Assembly (NCBI RefSeq): GCF_026168555.1
Contig: NZ_CP092471.1
Location: 2,118,501 to 2,182,500 of the forward strand
Reading direction: 5' to 3'
Source: Qipengyuania spongiae
GTDB lineage: Bacteria > Pseudomonadota > Alphaproteobacteria > Sphingomonadales > Sphingomonadaceae
DNA length: 64,000 bases
Shown: piece by piece, positions 19,650 to 33,095 of the stretch
Position numbering within the stretch: the stretch's first letter is position 1
Layout of the letters: every line of letters starts with the position of its first letter
The notes under the pieces: generated by a model
Database searches by the model: none
What the model saw: the letters and a program-made list of their open reading frames with translations, nothing else
What the model was told of the DNA's origin: nothing
Position numbers and translations under genes: made by a program

Positions 19650-21611
19650 ATGGCATTTCTGTGTCGATTTCTTGCCCGTCTGTTCGCGGACCGAGCGGGC
19701 AACGTGCTCGCCATCGTCGGGGCGGGGATGATCCCGCTCGCCATGATGATCGGCAGCGGGATCGACATCAGCCGCGCCTACATGGCCAAGAGCCGGATGC
19801 AGAGCGCCTGCGACGCCGCCTCGCTCGCCGCGCGCCGGGTGATGCGCAACGACACCTTCACGAGCGAGGTCGACCGGACGGGCAAGGAATTCTTCGCCTT
19901 CAACTATCCCGCCGGCATCTACGGCACCGAAGCGTTCACGCCGGTCATCACCAAGCCGCAGGCCGGGGTGGTCCGCGTGACGGCGGCGAGCCGGATCCCG
20001 ACCGCGGTGATGAACCTGTTCGGCTTCCGCACCCTGCCGGTCGAGGTGAGCTGCAACGCCTCGCTGAATTTCGTCAACACCGACATCGTGCTGGTGCTCG
20101 ACGTGACCGGATCGATGAACGACACGGTCGGCGGATCGGTCAAGATCCAGGCGCTGCGCGATGCCGTGCTGGCTCTGTACGACGAGCTGGCGCCGGTGCA
20201 GGCGCAGTTGCGCGCTCAGGGGCAGAGGCTGCGCTACAGCATCGTGCCTTATTCGAGCACGGTGAATGTCGGGCGGCTGCTCTATGCGCAGAACCCATCC
20301 TATCTGCGCACGAACACGACGGTCCCCTCGCGCGTCGCGAATTTCAATCAGCCGGTTTACGCGGCCAACTCGCCGACCCGCAGTGAGGGTTGGCAAATCT
20401 ATAACGGGACCCTGACGAGCTCCGATTGCCAAACCTACGTCGGGCAGTCCGAGCAAGCCGGTGGTGGCCCCGCGCCGACGCCCACGACAGTCACGAGATA
20501 TTTCGGAAACTCCGCAGGCAATGGCTTCAGCCAGTCGCGGAACTGGGGGTGGTCGGGCGCTCCGGACACCTCGAACACTTATCGCAGCTGCCGCCGGTGG
20601 CGGGTCGTCGAGACGACCACCTACGAGACCCGCTACAGTCACAGCAACTGGACCTATCGGCAGGTTTCCTTCGACGTCTCGAACTACATCAAGCCCTCCG
20701 GTAGCCTGACTTTCGCAACGAGCGCTGTCGGAACGGTTCCGACGGCCGGCAGCTACAATGCGCAGCAGCTGGCCGCCATAGGCTCGGGCACGAGCACTGC
20801 CCAGTCGGTGTGGAACGGCTGCATCGAGGAACGCGACACCACCACGTCGATCGACGGCGGGAGCAGCCTTTCCATTCCCTCGGCGGCCAAGGATCTCAAC
20901 ATTAATCTGATCCCCAGCGACGATTCGTCGCGTTGGCGGCCGATGGTTCCGGATCTCCTCTTTACCCGTAATGTTGGCTCGACTTCCGACAACCACAATG
21001 GCGGTGCGACCGACACGACCTTGTGGATCAAGAACAACTCCTACAGCTCCGGCTACTGGGCATGTCCCGACGAAGCACGGCGTCTGGCAGAATGGGACCG
21101 CTCGACGCTGAACGCATATCTTCAGAAACTGGCTCCGGTGGGGGGCACCTATCACGATATCGGCATGATCTGGGGCGCGCGGTTCGCTTCGACCCGCGGG
21201 GTCTTCGCCGATGCCTGCGAAACCTATGCCGGCATGCCGTGCAACCGCCATGTCATCTTCATGACCGACGGGGCTCAGACTGCCTATTGCGGCGTCTACA
21301 GCGCCTATGGCGTTGAACGGAACGACATGCGTGTCATGGGCTCGACGAATTGTTCGTCCGACAGCCAGACCAACTCCGTCACGGCCAATCTTCTGAGCCG
21401 CCACGAACAGCGTTTCCGGATGGCCTGCAACGCCACCAAGAATCTCGGCGCCTCGGTGTGGGTGATCGGGTTCGACACCTCGCTCAATTCGAACCTCATC
21501 AATTGTGCGACCAATGCGGGGCAGGCCGACACGGCCACCAACCGCGACGCGCTGATCGCGAAGTTCCGGGCGATCGGAAACAAGATCGGCGCGCTGAGGC
21601 TGACGCAATGA
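19650..21611 (+). CDS. TadG-like pilus assembly protein with von Willebrand A domain
   Basis: A 653-residue TadG-type protein of the Flp/Tad pilus systems. The N-terminus has the TadE/TadG-like hydrophobic segment (RAGNVLAIVGAGMIPLAMMIGSGIDISRAYM) and the following SRMQSACDAASLAARR typical of the family. A vWA-type region begins at VLVLDVTGSMND, with the DxTxS metal site, and continues to FMTDGAQTAYCG. A long Ser/Thr/Tyr-rich, probably exported insertion lies between them. The ATG at 19650 is chosen over an upstream in-frame start at 19596 because it precedes the conserved N-terminus. Its stop overlaps the next gene (ATGA), giving a three-gene operon. The pilus ATPase and secretin genes are not in the window. 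Confidence 0.85.
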   Translation: MAFLCRFLARLFADRAGNVLAIVGAGMIPLAMMIGSGIDISRAYMAKSRMQSACDAASLAARRVMRNDTFTSEVDRTGKEFFAFNYPAGIYGTEAFTPVITKPQAGVVRVTAASRIPTAVMNLFGFRTLPVEVSCNASLNFVNTDIVLVLDVTGSMNDTVGGSVKIQALRDAVLALYDELAPVQAQLRAQGQRLRYSIVPYSSTVNVGRLLYAQNPSYLRTNTTVPSRVANFNQPVYAANSPTRSEGWQIYNGTLTSSDCQTYVGQSEQAGGGPAPTPTTVTRYFGNSAGNGFSQSRNWGWSGAPDTSNTYRSCRRWRVVETTTYETRYSHSNWTYRQVSFDVSNYIKPSGSLTFATSAVGTVPTAGSYNAQQLAAIGSGTSTAQSVWNGCIEERDTTTSIDGGSSLSIPSAAKDLNINLIPSDDSSRWRPMVPDLLFTRNVGSTSDNHNGGATDTTLWIKNNSYSSGYWACPDEARRLAEWDRSTLNAYLQKLAPVGGTYHDIGMIWGARFASTRGVFADACETYAGMPCNRHVIFMTDGAQTAYCGVYSAYGVERNDMRVMGSTNCSSDSQTNSVTANLLSRHEQRFRMACNATKNLGASVWVIGFDTSLNSNLINCATNAGQADTATNRDALIAKFRAIGNKIGALRLTQ

Positions 21612-22213
21612 CCGGTTTGCTCGCCCGGCTTCACAGTGACGAACGGGGAGCGGCGATCCCCGAGTTCGCATTCATCCTGCTGCCGCTCGTGCTGTTCCTC
21701 GCCGGCGGAATGGACCTCGGTTACCAAGCCTATCTGCGATCGGTGCTGCAGGGCGCGCTCAACGACATCTCGCGCAGCGGATCGCTCGAGACTCCCGATG
21801 TCGGCTGCACTGGCGCGACGCTGGAACTGCGGATCGAATGCGCGATCGAGAAGCGGTCGAACGTCCTGGCCCGCAACGCGCGTTACGATGTGGAGATCAA
21901 GAACTTCTACGATTTTTCCTCGATCGGACGCAGCGAGCGGCTCACCACCGATCACAACGGCAACGGTGCCTACGATCCCGGCGACTGCTTCATCGATCTC
22001 AACGAGAACGGCCGGTTCGACATGAGCGCGGGGCGGGCCGGCGTAGGCGGAGCGGACGATGTGTCCTTCTACAAGGTCACCGCCAGAATGCCGCGCCTGT
22101 TCCCGATCCACCGCCTGATCGAAACGACTCCGGAATACGCGATCGTCGCGACCGCCGCCTTGCGCAATCAGCCTTACGCGGCGCAACGCCGACCGCCCAC
22201 GGTGTGTGTGTGA
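21608..22213 (+). CDS. TadE-like pseudopilin family protein (first)
   Basis: A 201-residue TadE-like protein. A short charged start (MTGLLARLHSDERGA) leads into AIPEFAFILLPLVLFLAGGMDLGYQAYL, the TadE hydrophobic segment with the conserved glutamate. The remainder is predicted to lie outside the membrane and includes an Asp/Asn/Gly-rich stretch (DHNGNGAYDPGDCFIDLNENG) resembling a calcium-binding loop. It overlaps the TadG-like gene by four bases and the next TadE gene by one, so translation is probably coupled. Role in pilus assembly or surface adhesion is by family. Confidence 0.8.
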   Translation: MTGLLARLHSDERGAAIPEFAFILLPLVLFLAGGMDLGYQAYLRSVLQGALNDISRSGSLETPDVGCTGATLELRIECAIEKRSNVLARNARYDVEIKNFYDFSSIGRSERLTTDHNGNGAYDPGDCFIDLNENGRFDMSAGRAGVGGADDVSFYKVTARMPRLFPIHRLIETTPEYAIVATAALRNQPYAAQRRPPTVCV

Positions 22214-22860
22214 TGGCGGCGAGCGCAACCAGGATCGGAACAAAGCTGCGTGGCATTATCCGCGCGCAGGGCGGCTTCGCCATGGTGGAGTTCGCGCTGT
22301 CCCTGCCGATCTTCGTCGCCCTTCTGTTCGGCGGGCTCGAGATCATCAATCTCGTGATGGCGCATATGCGCGTCAACCAGATCGCCATCACCGTGGCCGA
22401 CAATGCCGGGCGCACCCGCGAGGTGATCGACGAGGCGGACATTTACGAGGTATTCGCCGGCGCGGATCAGGTCGGTGCCGGAATCGACTTCGCCGAAAAC
22501 GGACGGATCGTCCTGTCGTCCCTCCAACCGAACGGCCAAGCGGGAAGCAATGCCGGCCAGATGATCAACTGGCAGCGTTGCCATGGAGAGATGGGTGTAG
22601 CGCCCGCTTACGGAGCGCAGGGCAAGGGGCGCACCAACAACAGCCTCGCCATGGGAATGGGTCCTGCGGGCAAGCAGATCAGGGCGGCGGACGGGACGGC
22701 AGTGATGTTCGTCGAGGTTACCTATCGCTACGTTCCGACGCTGCTCGCCAGTGTCGTGAAAGGCGGGACGATCCTGCGATACGAAACGGCCTTCAACGTG
22801 CGCGAGCGGACCAACCAGGACCCGACCAACACCCAGAATCTCCCCATCAAATCCTGCTGA
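22213..22860 (+). CDS. TadE-like pseudopilin family protein (second)
   Basis: A 215-residue TadE-like protein with QGGFAMVEFALSLPIFVALLF as the membrane segment (about residues 20-45, glutamate at the expected place). The rest appears exported. It is the third gene of the TadG-TadE-TadE operon and begins at the stop of the previous gene (TGATG). The two TadE proteins are clearly different in sequence, so this is not a recent duplication. A small secreted protein follows after 38 bases. Confidence 0.8.
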   Translation: MAASATRIGTKLRGIIRAQGGFAMVEFALSLPIFVALLFGGLEIINLVMAHMRVNQIAITVADNAGRTREVIDEADIYEVFAGADQVGAGIDFAENGRIVLSSLQPNGQAGSNAGQMINWQRCHGEMGVAPAYGAQGKGRTNNSLAMGMGPAGKQIRAADGTAVMFVEVTYRYVPTLLASVVKGGTILRYETAFNVRERTNQDPTNTQNLPIKSC

Positions 22861-22898
22861 CGAATTGTCTGGAAACGTAGCGAGCGAAACCCGGCATC

Positions 22899-23249
22899 AT
22901 GAACCTCAAGCTGACGATAACGATCTGCCTCGGCCTTCTCCTGATGGTCGCGGTGGCCTTGCGCGACGAGGGAACGGTCGACCGGATCGCGCAAAGCGAA
23001 GGGACGACGGTGGGTGACGGGTCGGTGGCGCGGATAGAGATGCCATCATCTGCCGCACAGGCATCCTTGTCGCCGTCCGGTACGGGCGATAGCGCGATTG
23101 ATGTCGCCCCGTTTCCGTCATCCCCCGAGGCGTTCTGGCCGCCGGCGACCAGCGGCACGGTCCCTGTCTACGAGCCGCGCTCGGTTCGTATCGAGGTTCC
23201 GCAACAGGTCATCGACCCTGAGGCTGCCGCCGACAGTCCGATCCGCTGA
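22899..23249 (+). CDS. Small single-pass secreted or membrane-anchored protein
   Basis: A 116-residue frame with one N-terminal hydrophobic helix (LTITICLGLLLMVAVAL) followed by a low-complexity tail rich in Ser, Pro, Glu and Ala. No family is recognised. It directly follows the TadE genes on the same strand and probably belongs to that operon. The distance to bamD downstream (64 bases) suggests a separate promoter for bamD. Existence is moderately supported by frame, helix and position. Confidence 0.55.
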   Translation: MNLKLTITICLGLLLMVAVALRDEGTVDRIAQSEGTTVGDGSVARIEMPSSAAQASLSPSGTGDSAIDVAPFPSSPEAFWPPATSGTVPVYEPRSVRIEVPQQVIDPEAAADSPIR

Positions 23250-23313
23250 ATCGAACCACCGGGTCGCGCCCTTTCACTTGGCGTTCACCCGCGCCGGGTC
23301 TATAGGCCACGCC

Positions 23314-24114
23314 ATGACCGTTTCCGCCGTATCGCGCGTCAGCCGCGCCGTCGTTCTCGCATCCGCAACTCTCGCTCTCGCCGCATGCGGGGGCGGGGCG
23401 GGGAGCAGACCGTCAGACACGGCCTATGTCGCCCGCGATGTCGAATCGCTCTACACCGAAGCGAAAGCGCGGATGGATGCGGGCGACACTTTGCTCGCCG
23501 CCGCGCTGTTCGACGAGGTGGAGCGTCAGCACCCCTATTCCCCTTGGGCACGCCGCGCGCAGTTGATGAGTGCGTTCAGCTATTACGGCGCGCAGGACTA
23601 CAACAAGGCGATTGCCTCGGCCCAGCGGTTCCTCTCGATCCATCCCGGCAACAAGGACGCGCCCTACGCCTATTACCTGATCGCGCTCAGCTATTACGAG
23701 CAGATCAGCGATGTTCAGCGCGATCAGAAGATCACCGAGCAGGCTCTCGCCTCCCTGCGCGAGGTGGAGCGGCGCTTCCCCGCTACCGAGTACGCTACCG
23801 ATGCGCGCCTCAAGATCGACTTGGTGCAGGATCACCTCGCCGGCAAGGAAATGGAAATCGGCCGGTTCTACCAGCGTAGTGGTCGGTGGATCGCGGCGCA
23901 GATCCGGTTCCAGAACGTGATCGACAATTTCCAGACCACGAGCCACGCGGCCGAGGCGCTGTATCGCTTGACCGAAAGCAGTCTCGCTCTCGGCGTGCCG
24001 ACCGAAGCGCAGAAATATGCCGCCGTGCTGGGGGCGAACTATCCTGGCAGCGAATGGTACGACAAGGCTTACGATCTGGTGGAACGCCACGCCGCCGGCG
24101 TCACGGTAAGCTGA
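23314..24114 (+). CDS. bamD: Outer membrane assembly lipoprotein BamD
   Basis: Essential BAM complex lipoprotein that helps insert beta-barrel proteins into the outer membrane. The 266-residue protein has a signal peptide ending in the lipobox LALAAC and five TPR-like repeats, with YTEAKARMDAGDTLLAAALFDEVERQHPYSPWARRAQLMSA recognisable in parts such as VERQHPYSPWARRAQL. The ATG at 23314 begins the signal peptide; longer frames upstream overlap the previous gene. It leads a bamD-recN-ligA run, an arrangement common in Sphingomonadales. Confidence 0.93.
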   Translation: MTVSAVSRVSRAVVLASATLALAACGGGAGSRPSDTAYVARDVESLYTEAKARMDAGDTLLAAALFDEVERQHPYSPWARRAQLMSAFSYYGAQDYNKAIASAQRFLSIHPGNKDAPYAYYLIALSYYEQISDVQRDQKITEQALASLREVERRFPATEYATDARLKIDLVQDHLAGKEMEIGRFYQRSGRWIAAQIRFQNVIDNFQTTSHAAEALYRLTESSLALGVPTEAQKYAAVLGANYPGSEWYDKAYDLVERHAAGVTVS

Positions 24115-24174
24115 CTGTTCGAAAGCCCTCTGCCGGAGGTGACGCGCGCGGTACAGTGATCTAAACGACCGTCG

Positions 24175-27896
<3,722 letters not shown>

Positions 27897-27905
27897 CTTT
27901 GGGGT

Positions 27906-28610
27906 TCACGAGCCGGTTTCCGGCGTCGCGATCCAATTCATGACTCCGCCGGAGAAGGGCGTCCACAGGCCGATCGTCACCCCGGCCGCGGCGAGCGTGT
28001 CGGCGGTCCACTGGTTGGAGGAATTGGCCAGCGTGTATCGGCTCGCCGCTTCGTAAAAGGCTTGTCCGGTCGGGCCACCCCGATAAGTCCTGCGTACCTC
28101 TCCTCTTTGGAGCGGGGGAAGCGCGGCTTCGATATGCGCGACGAGCCTTCTATACTCCTCAGGGCGCAGGCGTAGCGGGCGATGCCGTTCGTCCGGATTG
28201 GGCCGAGAGCGATAGCCGACGCGCAGCAGCGCGTCTCCGCCCCTGAATGCGATCCGGAGCGCGGTCGCGAGATCGAGATCGGCCCAGGTTGGGGTGTCGA
28301 GAAAGACCTCTTTCTCGCCATAGCCGATCGCGACATGCGTCGGAGATTGCTCGCTGCACTGTTGTCCACCGATGACGGGGAAGGTCGTGCGCCAGTCCTT
28401 GATGTCGGTCACCACCGGCAAGACCAGTTCGGTGTGGATGCCGTTGGTCGTCACAATGATCTCGATCGCCGAGGGGTCATCGGCGGGCGGTTCTCGCCAC
28501 TCGGCATTGCGTGGAATGGCAGAGCCGATCCAGCCGGCGAGCAGCGATATCAGGACGAGCGCGACAGGAACGGCGAGGGCGCCCAGCACCCATCGCCGCG
28601 CGCGCATCAT
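27906..28610 (-). CDS. DUF2459/TIGR02117 family protein
   Basis: A 234-residue protein with one N-terminal hydrophobic helix (VLGALAVPVALVLISLLAGWIGSAI) and a periplasmic body. TTNGIHTELVLP and the later SPTHVAIGYGEKEVFLDTPTWADL are characteristic of the DUF2459 family. No biochemical role is established; some members are associated with polyhydroxybutyrate or urease gene regions elsewhere. It overlaps prmA by four bases (ATGA), so the two are translated together. Confidence 0.75.
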   Translation of the reverse strand: MMRARRWVLGALAVPVALVLISLLAGWIGSAIPRNAEWREPPADDPSAIEIIVTTNGIHTELVLPVVTDIKDWRTTFPVIGGQQCSEQSPTHVAIGYGEKEVFLDTPTWADLDLATALRIAFRGGDALLRVGYRSRPNPDERHRPLRLRPEEYRRLVAHIEAALPPLQRGEVRRTYRGGPTGQAFYEAASRYTLANSSNQWTADTLAAAGVTIGLWTPFSGGVMNWIATPETGS

Positions 28611-29509
28611 CCCCGATGCCGCTTGCGCAGCCAGAGGATCGACCAGTCGCCACGCACATGGCGTCTGGCAAGGCGGAAGCCTGCCCTGCGATAGGCGCGG
28701 CGCACGTCGGGCTCCTGCGTTTCGAGAAGACCGGATAGGACCACGTGACCTCCCGGCGCGACCGCGTCGGCGAAGTCGCGTGCCAGATCGATCAGCGGGC
28801 GCGCGAGGATGTTGGCGATCAGAAGGTCGAAGGGGCTACGCGCTTGAAGAAGCGGGTGATCCATCCCTTCGGCGACGACCATCGCCAGCTCGCCGCGTCG
28901 CCCGCCGAGCGGCACATCGTTCAGACGCGCATTCTCCACCACCACCGGGAGGCAGACGGGATCGTTGTCGGAAGCCGTAGCAAAGCCGCGAGACCAGAGA
29001 TGCATGGCGGCAAAGGCGAGGAGGCCGGTGCCGGTCCCGATATCGGCAATGTCGCGGGCCACCGTACCCTCGCGCCGCATCAGGTCGAGCATCGCGAGGC
29101 AGCCGGCCGTCGTTTCATGATGGCCGGTGCCAAAGGCCTGGCTGGCGGGAATGACGAAATTGATCAGCTCCGGTGCTTGCGGGTAGTCGGGCGTGTGGAC
29201 GTGGAACCGGCCGGCGCGGATCGGCTGGACGCGCTTCTGGCTTTCGACCACCCAGTCGCTGTCGGGCAGTTTCTCGCTGACGAATTCCGGCGGTGTTCCG
29301 GCGAAGAGCTTCTTGATCGCGTCTTGATCCGTTTTGTTCGGCTTGCGCGGCAGCCATGCTTCGAACAGCCAGTCGTCTGGCCGTTCGGGATCGAACTCGC
29401 AGGCGGATACGACGAGCTCGGGATCCCAGTCGGGCGCGAGCTCCTGCGCCAGCAGGGCGGCCTCCGCGGTCTCGCGGGGCACTTCCGCGCTCAGTTTCCA
29501 GTCGGGCAT
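28607..29509 (-). CDS. prmA: Ribosomal protein L11 methyltransferase
   Basis: Class I methyltransferase that trimethylates L11 using S-adenosylmethionine. The protein is 300 residues, with the AdoMet motif IADIGTGTGLLAFAAM in its second half and the downstream motif LLIANILARPLIDLA. An N-terminal substrate-recognition domain precedes it, with FVIPASQAFGTGHHETT, the PrmA hallmark. It sits between an SDR gene upstream and DUF2459 downstream in a minus-strand operon. Confidence 0.93.
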   Translation of the reverse strand: MPDWKLSAEVPRETAEAALLAQELAPDWDPELVVSACEFDPERPDDWLFEAWLPRKPNKTDQDAIKKLFAGTPPEFVSEKLPDSDWVVESQKRVQPIRAGRFHVHTPDYPQAPELINFVIPASQAFGTGHHETTAGCLAMLDLMRREGTVARDIADIGTGTGLLAFAAMHLWSRGFATASDNDPVCLPVVVENARLNDVPLGGRRGELAMVVAEGMDHPLLQARSPFDLLIANILARPLIDLARDFADAVAPGGHVVLSGLLETQEPDVRRAYRRAGFRLARRHVRGDWSILWLRKRHRG

Positions 29510-29545
29510 GGTTCGTCTCAGCTCCGGAAAGGGGCGGTGGCGCGG

Positions 29546-30256
29546 TCAGCGGACATAGCTGGCCCCGTTGGCATCGAGCGTGGCTCCGGTCATGCTCGGC
29601 GGTGCATCAAGCGCGCACCATTCTATCATCGCCGCGATTTCCTCCGGCCGGGCCACGCGGCCGAGCGGGATGTCGGCGAGCAGGCCCGAACCTCCCCGGC
29701 TCTCGAGATAATCGCCCGCCATGGCCGTGTCGGTGAAGCCCGGCGTGATCGCGAAGCTGAGGATGTTGTCACGGGCATAGCCGCGCGCGATCGTCTTGTG
29801 CAGCGCCAGCATCCCGCCCTTGCTCGCAGCGTAGTGCCAGTGGTCGGGGCTGTCCCCGCGATGTCCCGCGCGGCTGGCGACATGGACGATCCGCCCCGGA
29901 CAGCCGCGTTCCTGCCAGTGACGGACGGCGAAACGCGAAAGCTGCGCGGCGGAGGTCAGATTGATGCGGAGCGTTTCTTCCCAGGCATCGAGCCATTGCA
30001 AGTCCGACACGTCGATCGGATTGGCTGCGAACAGGCCGGCATTGTTGACCAGCACGTCGATCGTCCCGCCGGCGCGGGCGAGGGCGGCTTCCCAGAGTTC
30101 GCCGGCTTCGAAGGGTTCGGAGAAATCGGCGGGCACGGTGTCGATCGTGTCGCTGGTGGTCGCCTGCCCGACGACTTTCGCGCCGCGGGTTTCCAGCGCC
30201 GACTTGGCCGCCGCGCCGATGCCGCGGCTCGATCCGGTGAGGAGGATGTTGGTCAT
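29546..30256 (-). CDS. Short-chain dehydrogenase/reductase family protein
   Basis: A 236-residue NAD(P)-dependent oxidoreductase. The cofactor motif is TGSSRGIG near the start, followed by NNAG and YAASKGG as the catalytic Tyr and Lys; the late PGFTDTAMAG is also typical. The C-terminal MTGATLDANGASYVR resembles FabG-like reductases, but the substrate cannot be named. The ATG at 30256 is preferred because it starts the Rossmann strand MTNILLTG. Divergent from sdhC across 102 bases; the next gene prmA begins 36 bases downstream. Confidence 0.8.
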   Translation of the reverse strand: MTNILLTGSSRGIGAAAKSALETRGAKVVGQATTSDTIDTVPADFSEPFEAGELWEAALARAGGTIDVLVNNAGLFAANPIDVSDLQWLDAWEETLRINLTSAAQLSRFAVRHWQERGCPGRIVHVASRAGHRGDSPDHWHYAASKGGMLALHKTIARGYARDNILSFAITPGFTDTAMAGDYLESRGGSGLLADIPLGRVARPEEIAAMIEWCALDAPPSMTGATLDANGASYVR

Positions 30257-30358
30257 GCAAACGACTATTCGCAAATTCGCAACGTTTGTCGAGCCCGCCC
30301 GCCTTGCACGTCGCGCAGGGTCCGCTAAGGAGGCCGCGAAAGTCAGAAGGGTACATAA

Positions 30359-30739
30359 ATGGCCGGACGCCCGCTATCGCCGCATCTGTCAATCTGGAAA
30401 TGGGGACCGCACATGCTGGTTTCCATCCTGCACCGCGTGAGCGGAGACGGGATGGCCACTGTCGGCCTCGCCGTGTTCCTGTGGTGGCTGGGCGCGCTCG
30501 CGGCCGGGCCGGAAGCGTACCAGACCTTCCAAGGCGTGATGGGCTCTCCGATCGGTCTGCTAGTCCTCGTCGGGCTCAGCTGGGCGTTCTTCAATCACAT
30601 GTCGAGCGGGCTCCGGCACTTCGTGCTCGACATCGGTGCGGGCTACGAACTGGATACGAACAAGAGCTTCTCGATCGTTTCCGTTGCTTCCGGCATCATT
30701 CTCACCGCGCTCTTCTGGGCCGCGGTCCTCCTGATTTAA
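30359..30739 (+). CDS. sdhC: Succinate dehydrogenase cytochrome b556 subunit
   Basis: Membrane anchor that binds heme b and ubiquinone in complex II; 126 residues with three hydrophobic helices. The signature HMSSGLRH (80-87) gives the heme-ligand histidine region. The N-terminus RPLSPHLSIWKW is typical of alphaproteobacterial SdhC. An AGAAGGG ribosome binding site precedes the ATG. It heads sdhC-sdhD-sdhA. Confidence 0.94.
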   Translation: MAGRPLSPHLSIWKWGPHMLVSILHRVSGDGMATVGLAVFLWWLGALAAGPEAYQTFQGVMGSPIGLLVLVGLSWAFFNHMSSGLRHFVLDIGAGYELDTNKSFSIVSVASGIILTALFWAAVLLI

Positions 30740-30747
30740 GGCTAGAC

Positions 30748-31167
30748 ATGGGCAGACGCACCACTCTCAAACGCTACGGTCCCAAGGGCACGGCCATCGG
30801 TCATGTTCGCGGACTTGGCTCCGCGCATCATGGCGCGCATCACTGGCTGCTGCAGCGCTTCACCGCGATCGGCAATCTCGTCACAGTGCTGTTCCTGGCG
30901 ATCAGCCTCGCTCTGCTTCCGGACTATGGCTACGTCACGATGTCCGACTGGGTGGCCAGTCCGCTGCCGGCGACAGCTTTGGCCCTCATGATCGTCAGCG
31001 TGTTCTGGCACGCCCGGCTTGGCATGCAGGTCATGATCGAAGATTACGTCGATACGCCGGGTAACAAATTTGGTGCAATCGCCCTGCTCAACCTCGCGGC
31101 CGTCGGCGGCGCCGCCTTCGGGCTCTTCTCCATTGCCCGCCTCGCTCTTTCCGGAGGTGCCGTATAA
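30748..31167 (+). CDS. sdhD: Succinate dehydrogenase hydrophobic membrane anchor subunit
   Basis: A 139-residue second anchor of complex II with three hydrophobic segments. [13 protein letters not shown] at the N-terminus and [17 protein letters not shown] with the heme-site histidine are family features. It begins eight bases after sdhC, and its stop overlaps the sdhA start (TAATG). A longer in-frame upstream stretch overlaps sdhC and has no family similarity, so the ATG at 30748 is used. Confidence 0.92.
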   Translation: MGRRTTLKRYGPKGTAIGHVRGLGSAHHGAHHWLLQRFTAIGNLVTVLFLAISLALLPDYGYVTMSDWVASPLPATALALMIVSVFWHARLGMQVMIEDYVDTPGNKFGAIALLNLAAVGGAAFGLFSIARLALSGGAV

Positions 31168-33095
31168 TGGCCATTGCCGACATCGATCCGAAGACCCAGT
31201 CCGAGAAGGCCAACCAGCGCGATGCCGCGCCGAGCGAGGCGCCACCCGAGAAGACCAAGGACCGCAGCGGCCGCGAGGGCCAGTCGGCGGACAAGTGGGG
31301 CGATTACGAGATCATCGATCACACTTACGACGTCGTCGTCGTCGGTGCGGGTGGATCGGGTTTGCGCGCCACGATGGGTGCCGCCGAAGCGGGGTTGAAG
31401 ACCGCCAACATCTCCAAGGTCTTTCCCACGCGCAGCCACACGGTCGCCGCGCAGGGCGGCATCGCCGCCAGCCTCGGCAACAATTCGCCCGACCACTGGT
31501 CGTGGCACATGTACGATACCGTCAAGGGCTCCGACTGGCTGGGCGATCAGGACGCGATCGAATATCTGGTCCGTGAAGCGCCTCAGGCGGTCTACGAGCT
31601 GGAGCATGCGGGCGTGCCGTTCAGCCGCAACAAGGACGGCACGATCTACCAGCGCCCCTTCGGCGGGCACATGCAGAACATGGGCGAAGGCCCGCCGGTG
31701 CAGCGCACCTGCGCGGCGGCGGACCGCACCGGCCACGCCATGCTTCACGCGCTCTATCAGCAGAGCCTGAAATACGACGCGGATTTCTTCATCGAATATT
31801 TCGCGCTCGACCTGATCATGAACGGCGACAAATGCGTCGGCGTGGTCGCCATGTGCCTCGATGACGGGCGCGTCCATCGCTTCCGTGCCCATGCCGTGGT
31901 GCTGGCGACGGGTGGTTATGGCCGCTGCTACTTCACCGCGACCAGCGCCCACACCTGTACCGGCGATGGTGGCGGCATGGTTTTGCGCGCCGGCCTGCCT
32001 TTGCAGGACATGGAGTTCGTGCAGTTCCACCCGACCGGCATCTATGGCGCCGGCGTGCTGATCACCGAAGGCGCGCGTGGCGAGGGCGGCTACCTCACCA
32101 ATTCCGAAGGCGAGCGGTTCATGGAACGCTATGCGCCGAGCGCGAAGGACCTCGCCAGCCGTGATGTCGTCAGTCGCTCGATGGCGCTGGAGATGCGCGA
32201 GGGACGCGGCGTGGGCGCGGACGGCGACCACATTTACCTCCACCTCGATCATATCGATCCGGCGATCCTGGCAGAGCGGCTGCCGGGGATTACCGAGAGC
32301 GGCAAGATCTTCGCCGGCGTCGATCTGACCAAGCAGCCGCTGCCGGTTACCCCGACGGTGCACTACAATATGGGCGGCATCCCGTGTAATTTTCACGGAG
32401 AGGTCATGGCGGGCGATCCGAACGATCCGGAAAAGATCGTGCCCGGCCTGTTCGCTGTGGGCGAGGCGGCCTGCGTTTCGGTCCACGGCGCGAACCGCTT
32501 GGGTTCCAACTCGCTGATCGATCTCGTGGTGTTCGGCCGCGCGACCGGCCACCGCCTGAAGGAACTGATCCAGCCCGGCAGCAGCCATGCCGAGCTGCCT
32601 TCGGATAGTGCAGATTTCGCGCTGACCCGGCTCGACCATTTCCGTCATGCGAATGGCAGCTCGCCGACCGCCGCGATCCGGGCCGACATGCAGAAGGCGA
32701 TGACCCGCCACGCCGCCGTGTTCCGTGACAGCAAGCTTCTGTCCGAAGGCGTCGACATGCTGAAGACGATCAATAAGCGGATGGAGGACATTCACGTCAC
32801 CGACCGCTCGCTGATCTGGAACAGCGACCTGATCGAGACCTTGGAACTCGACAATCTGATGGCGCAGGCGAACGTCACCATGGCGAGCGCGGAAAACCGC
32901 AAGGAAAGCCGCGGCGCCCACGCACACGAGGATTTCCCCGAGCGCGACGATGCCAACTGGATGAAGCACACCATCGCCTGGTTCGACGGCTGGGGCGGCA
33001 AGGGCGGGGATGTCCGGATCGCCTATCGCCCGGTCCACGAATACACGCTCACCGACGATGTCGAATACATCAAGCCGAAGAAGCGCGTCTACTAA
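31167..33095 (+). CDS. sdhA: Succinate dehydrogenase flavoprotein subunit
   Basis: Oxidises succinate to fumarate in complex II and the TCA cycle. The 642-residue protein carries the FAD motif [13 protein letters not shown] and the FAD-linked histidine in [14 protein letters not shown] (His91). Substrate-site sequences are [17 protein letters not shown] and [10 protein letters not shown]. About 45 extra charged residues precede the canonical [15 protein letters not shown] start, so the true start may be further in. The Fe-S subunit gene sdhB does not follow. Confidence 0.96.
   Translation: MAIADIDPKTQSEKANQRDAAPSEAPPEKTKDRSGREGQSADKWGDYEIIDHTYDVVVVGAGGSGLRATMGAAEAGLKTANISKVFPTRSHTVAAQGGIAASLGNNSPDHWSWHMYDTVKGSDWLGDQDAIEYLVREAPQAVYELEHAGVPFSRNKDGTIYQRPFGGHMQNMGEGPPVQRTCAAADRTGHAMLHALYQQSLKYDADFFIEYFALDLIMNGDKCVGVVAMCLDDGRVHRFRAHAVVLATGGYGRCYFTATSAHTCTGDGGGMVLRAGLPLQDMEFVQFHPTGIYGAGVLITEGARGEGGYLTNSEGERFMERYAPSAKDLASRDVVSRSMALEMREGRGVGADGDHIYLHLDHIDPAILAERLPGITESGKIFAGVDLTKQPLPVTPTVHYNMGGIPCNFHGEVMAGDPNDPEKIVPGLFAVGEAACVSVHGANRLGSNSLIDLVVFGRATGHRLKELIQPGSSHAELPSDSADFALTRLDHFRHANGSSPTAAIRADMQKAMTRHAAVFRDSKLLSEGVDMLKTINKRMEDIHVTDRSLIWNSDLIETLELDNLMAQANVTMASAENRKESRGAHAHEDFPERDDANWMKHTIAWFDGWGGKGGDVRIAYRPVHEYTLTDDVEYIKPKKRVY

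Noticed and set aside
18688..23249. Prophage remnant
   Set aside because: Only one terminase-small-subunit-like gene is seen. The neighbours are Tad-type genes and no integrase, capsid, portal or tail gene is present.
31044..33038. 664-codon open frame antisense to sdhA
   Set aside because: Shadow of sdhA. Long antisense frames are expected at this GC content.
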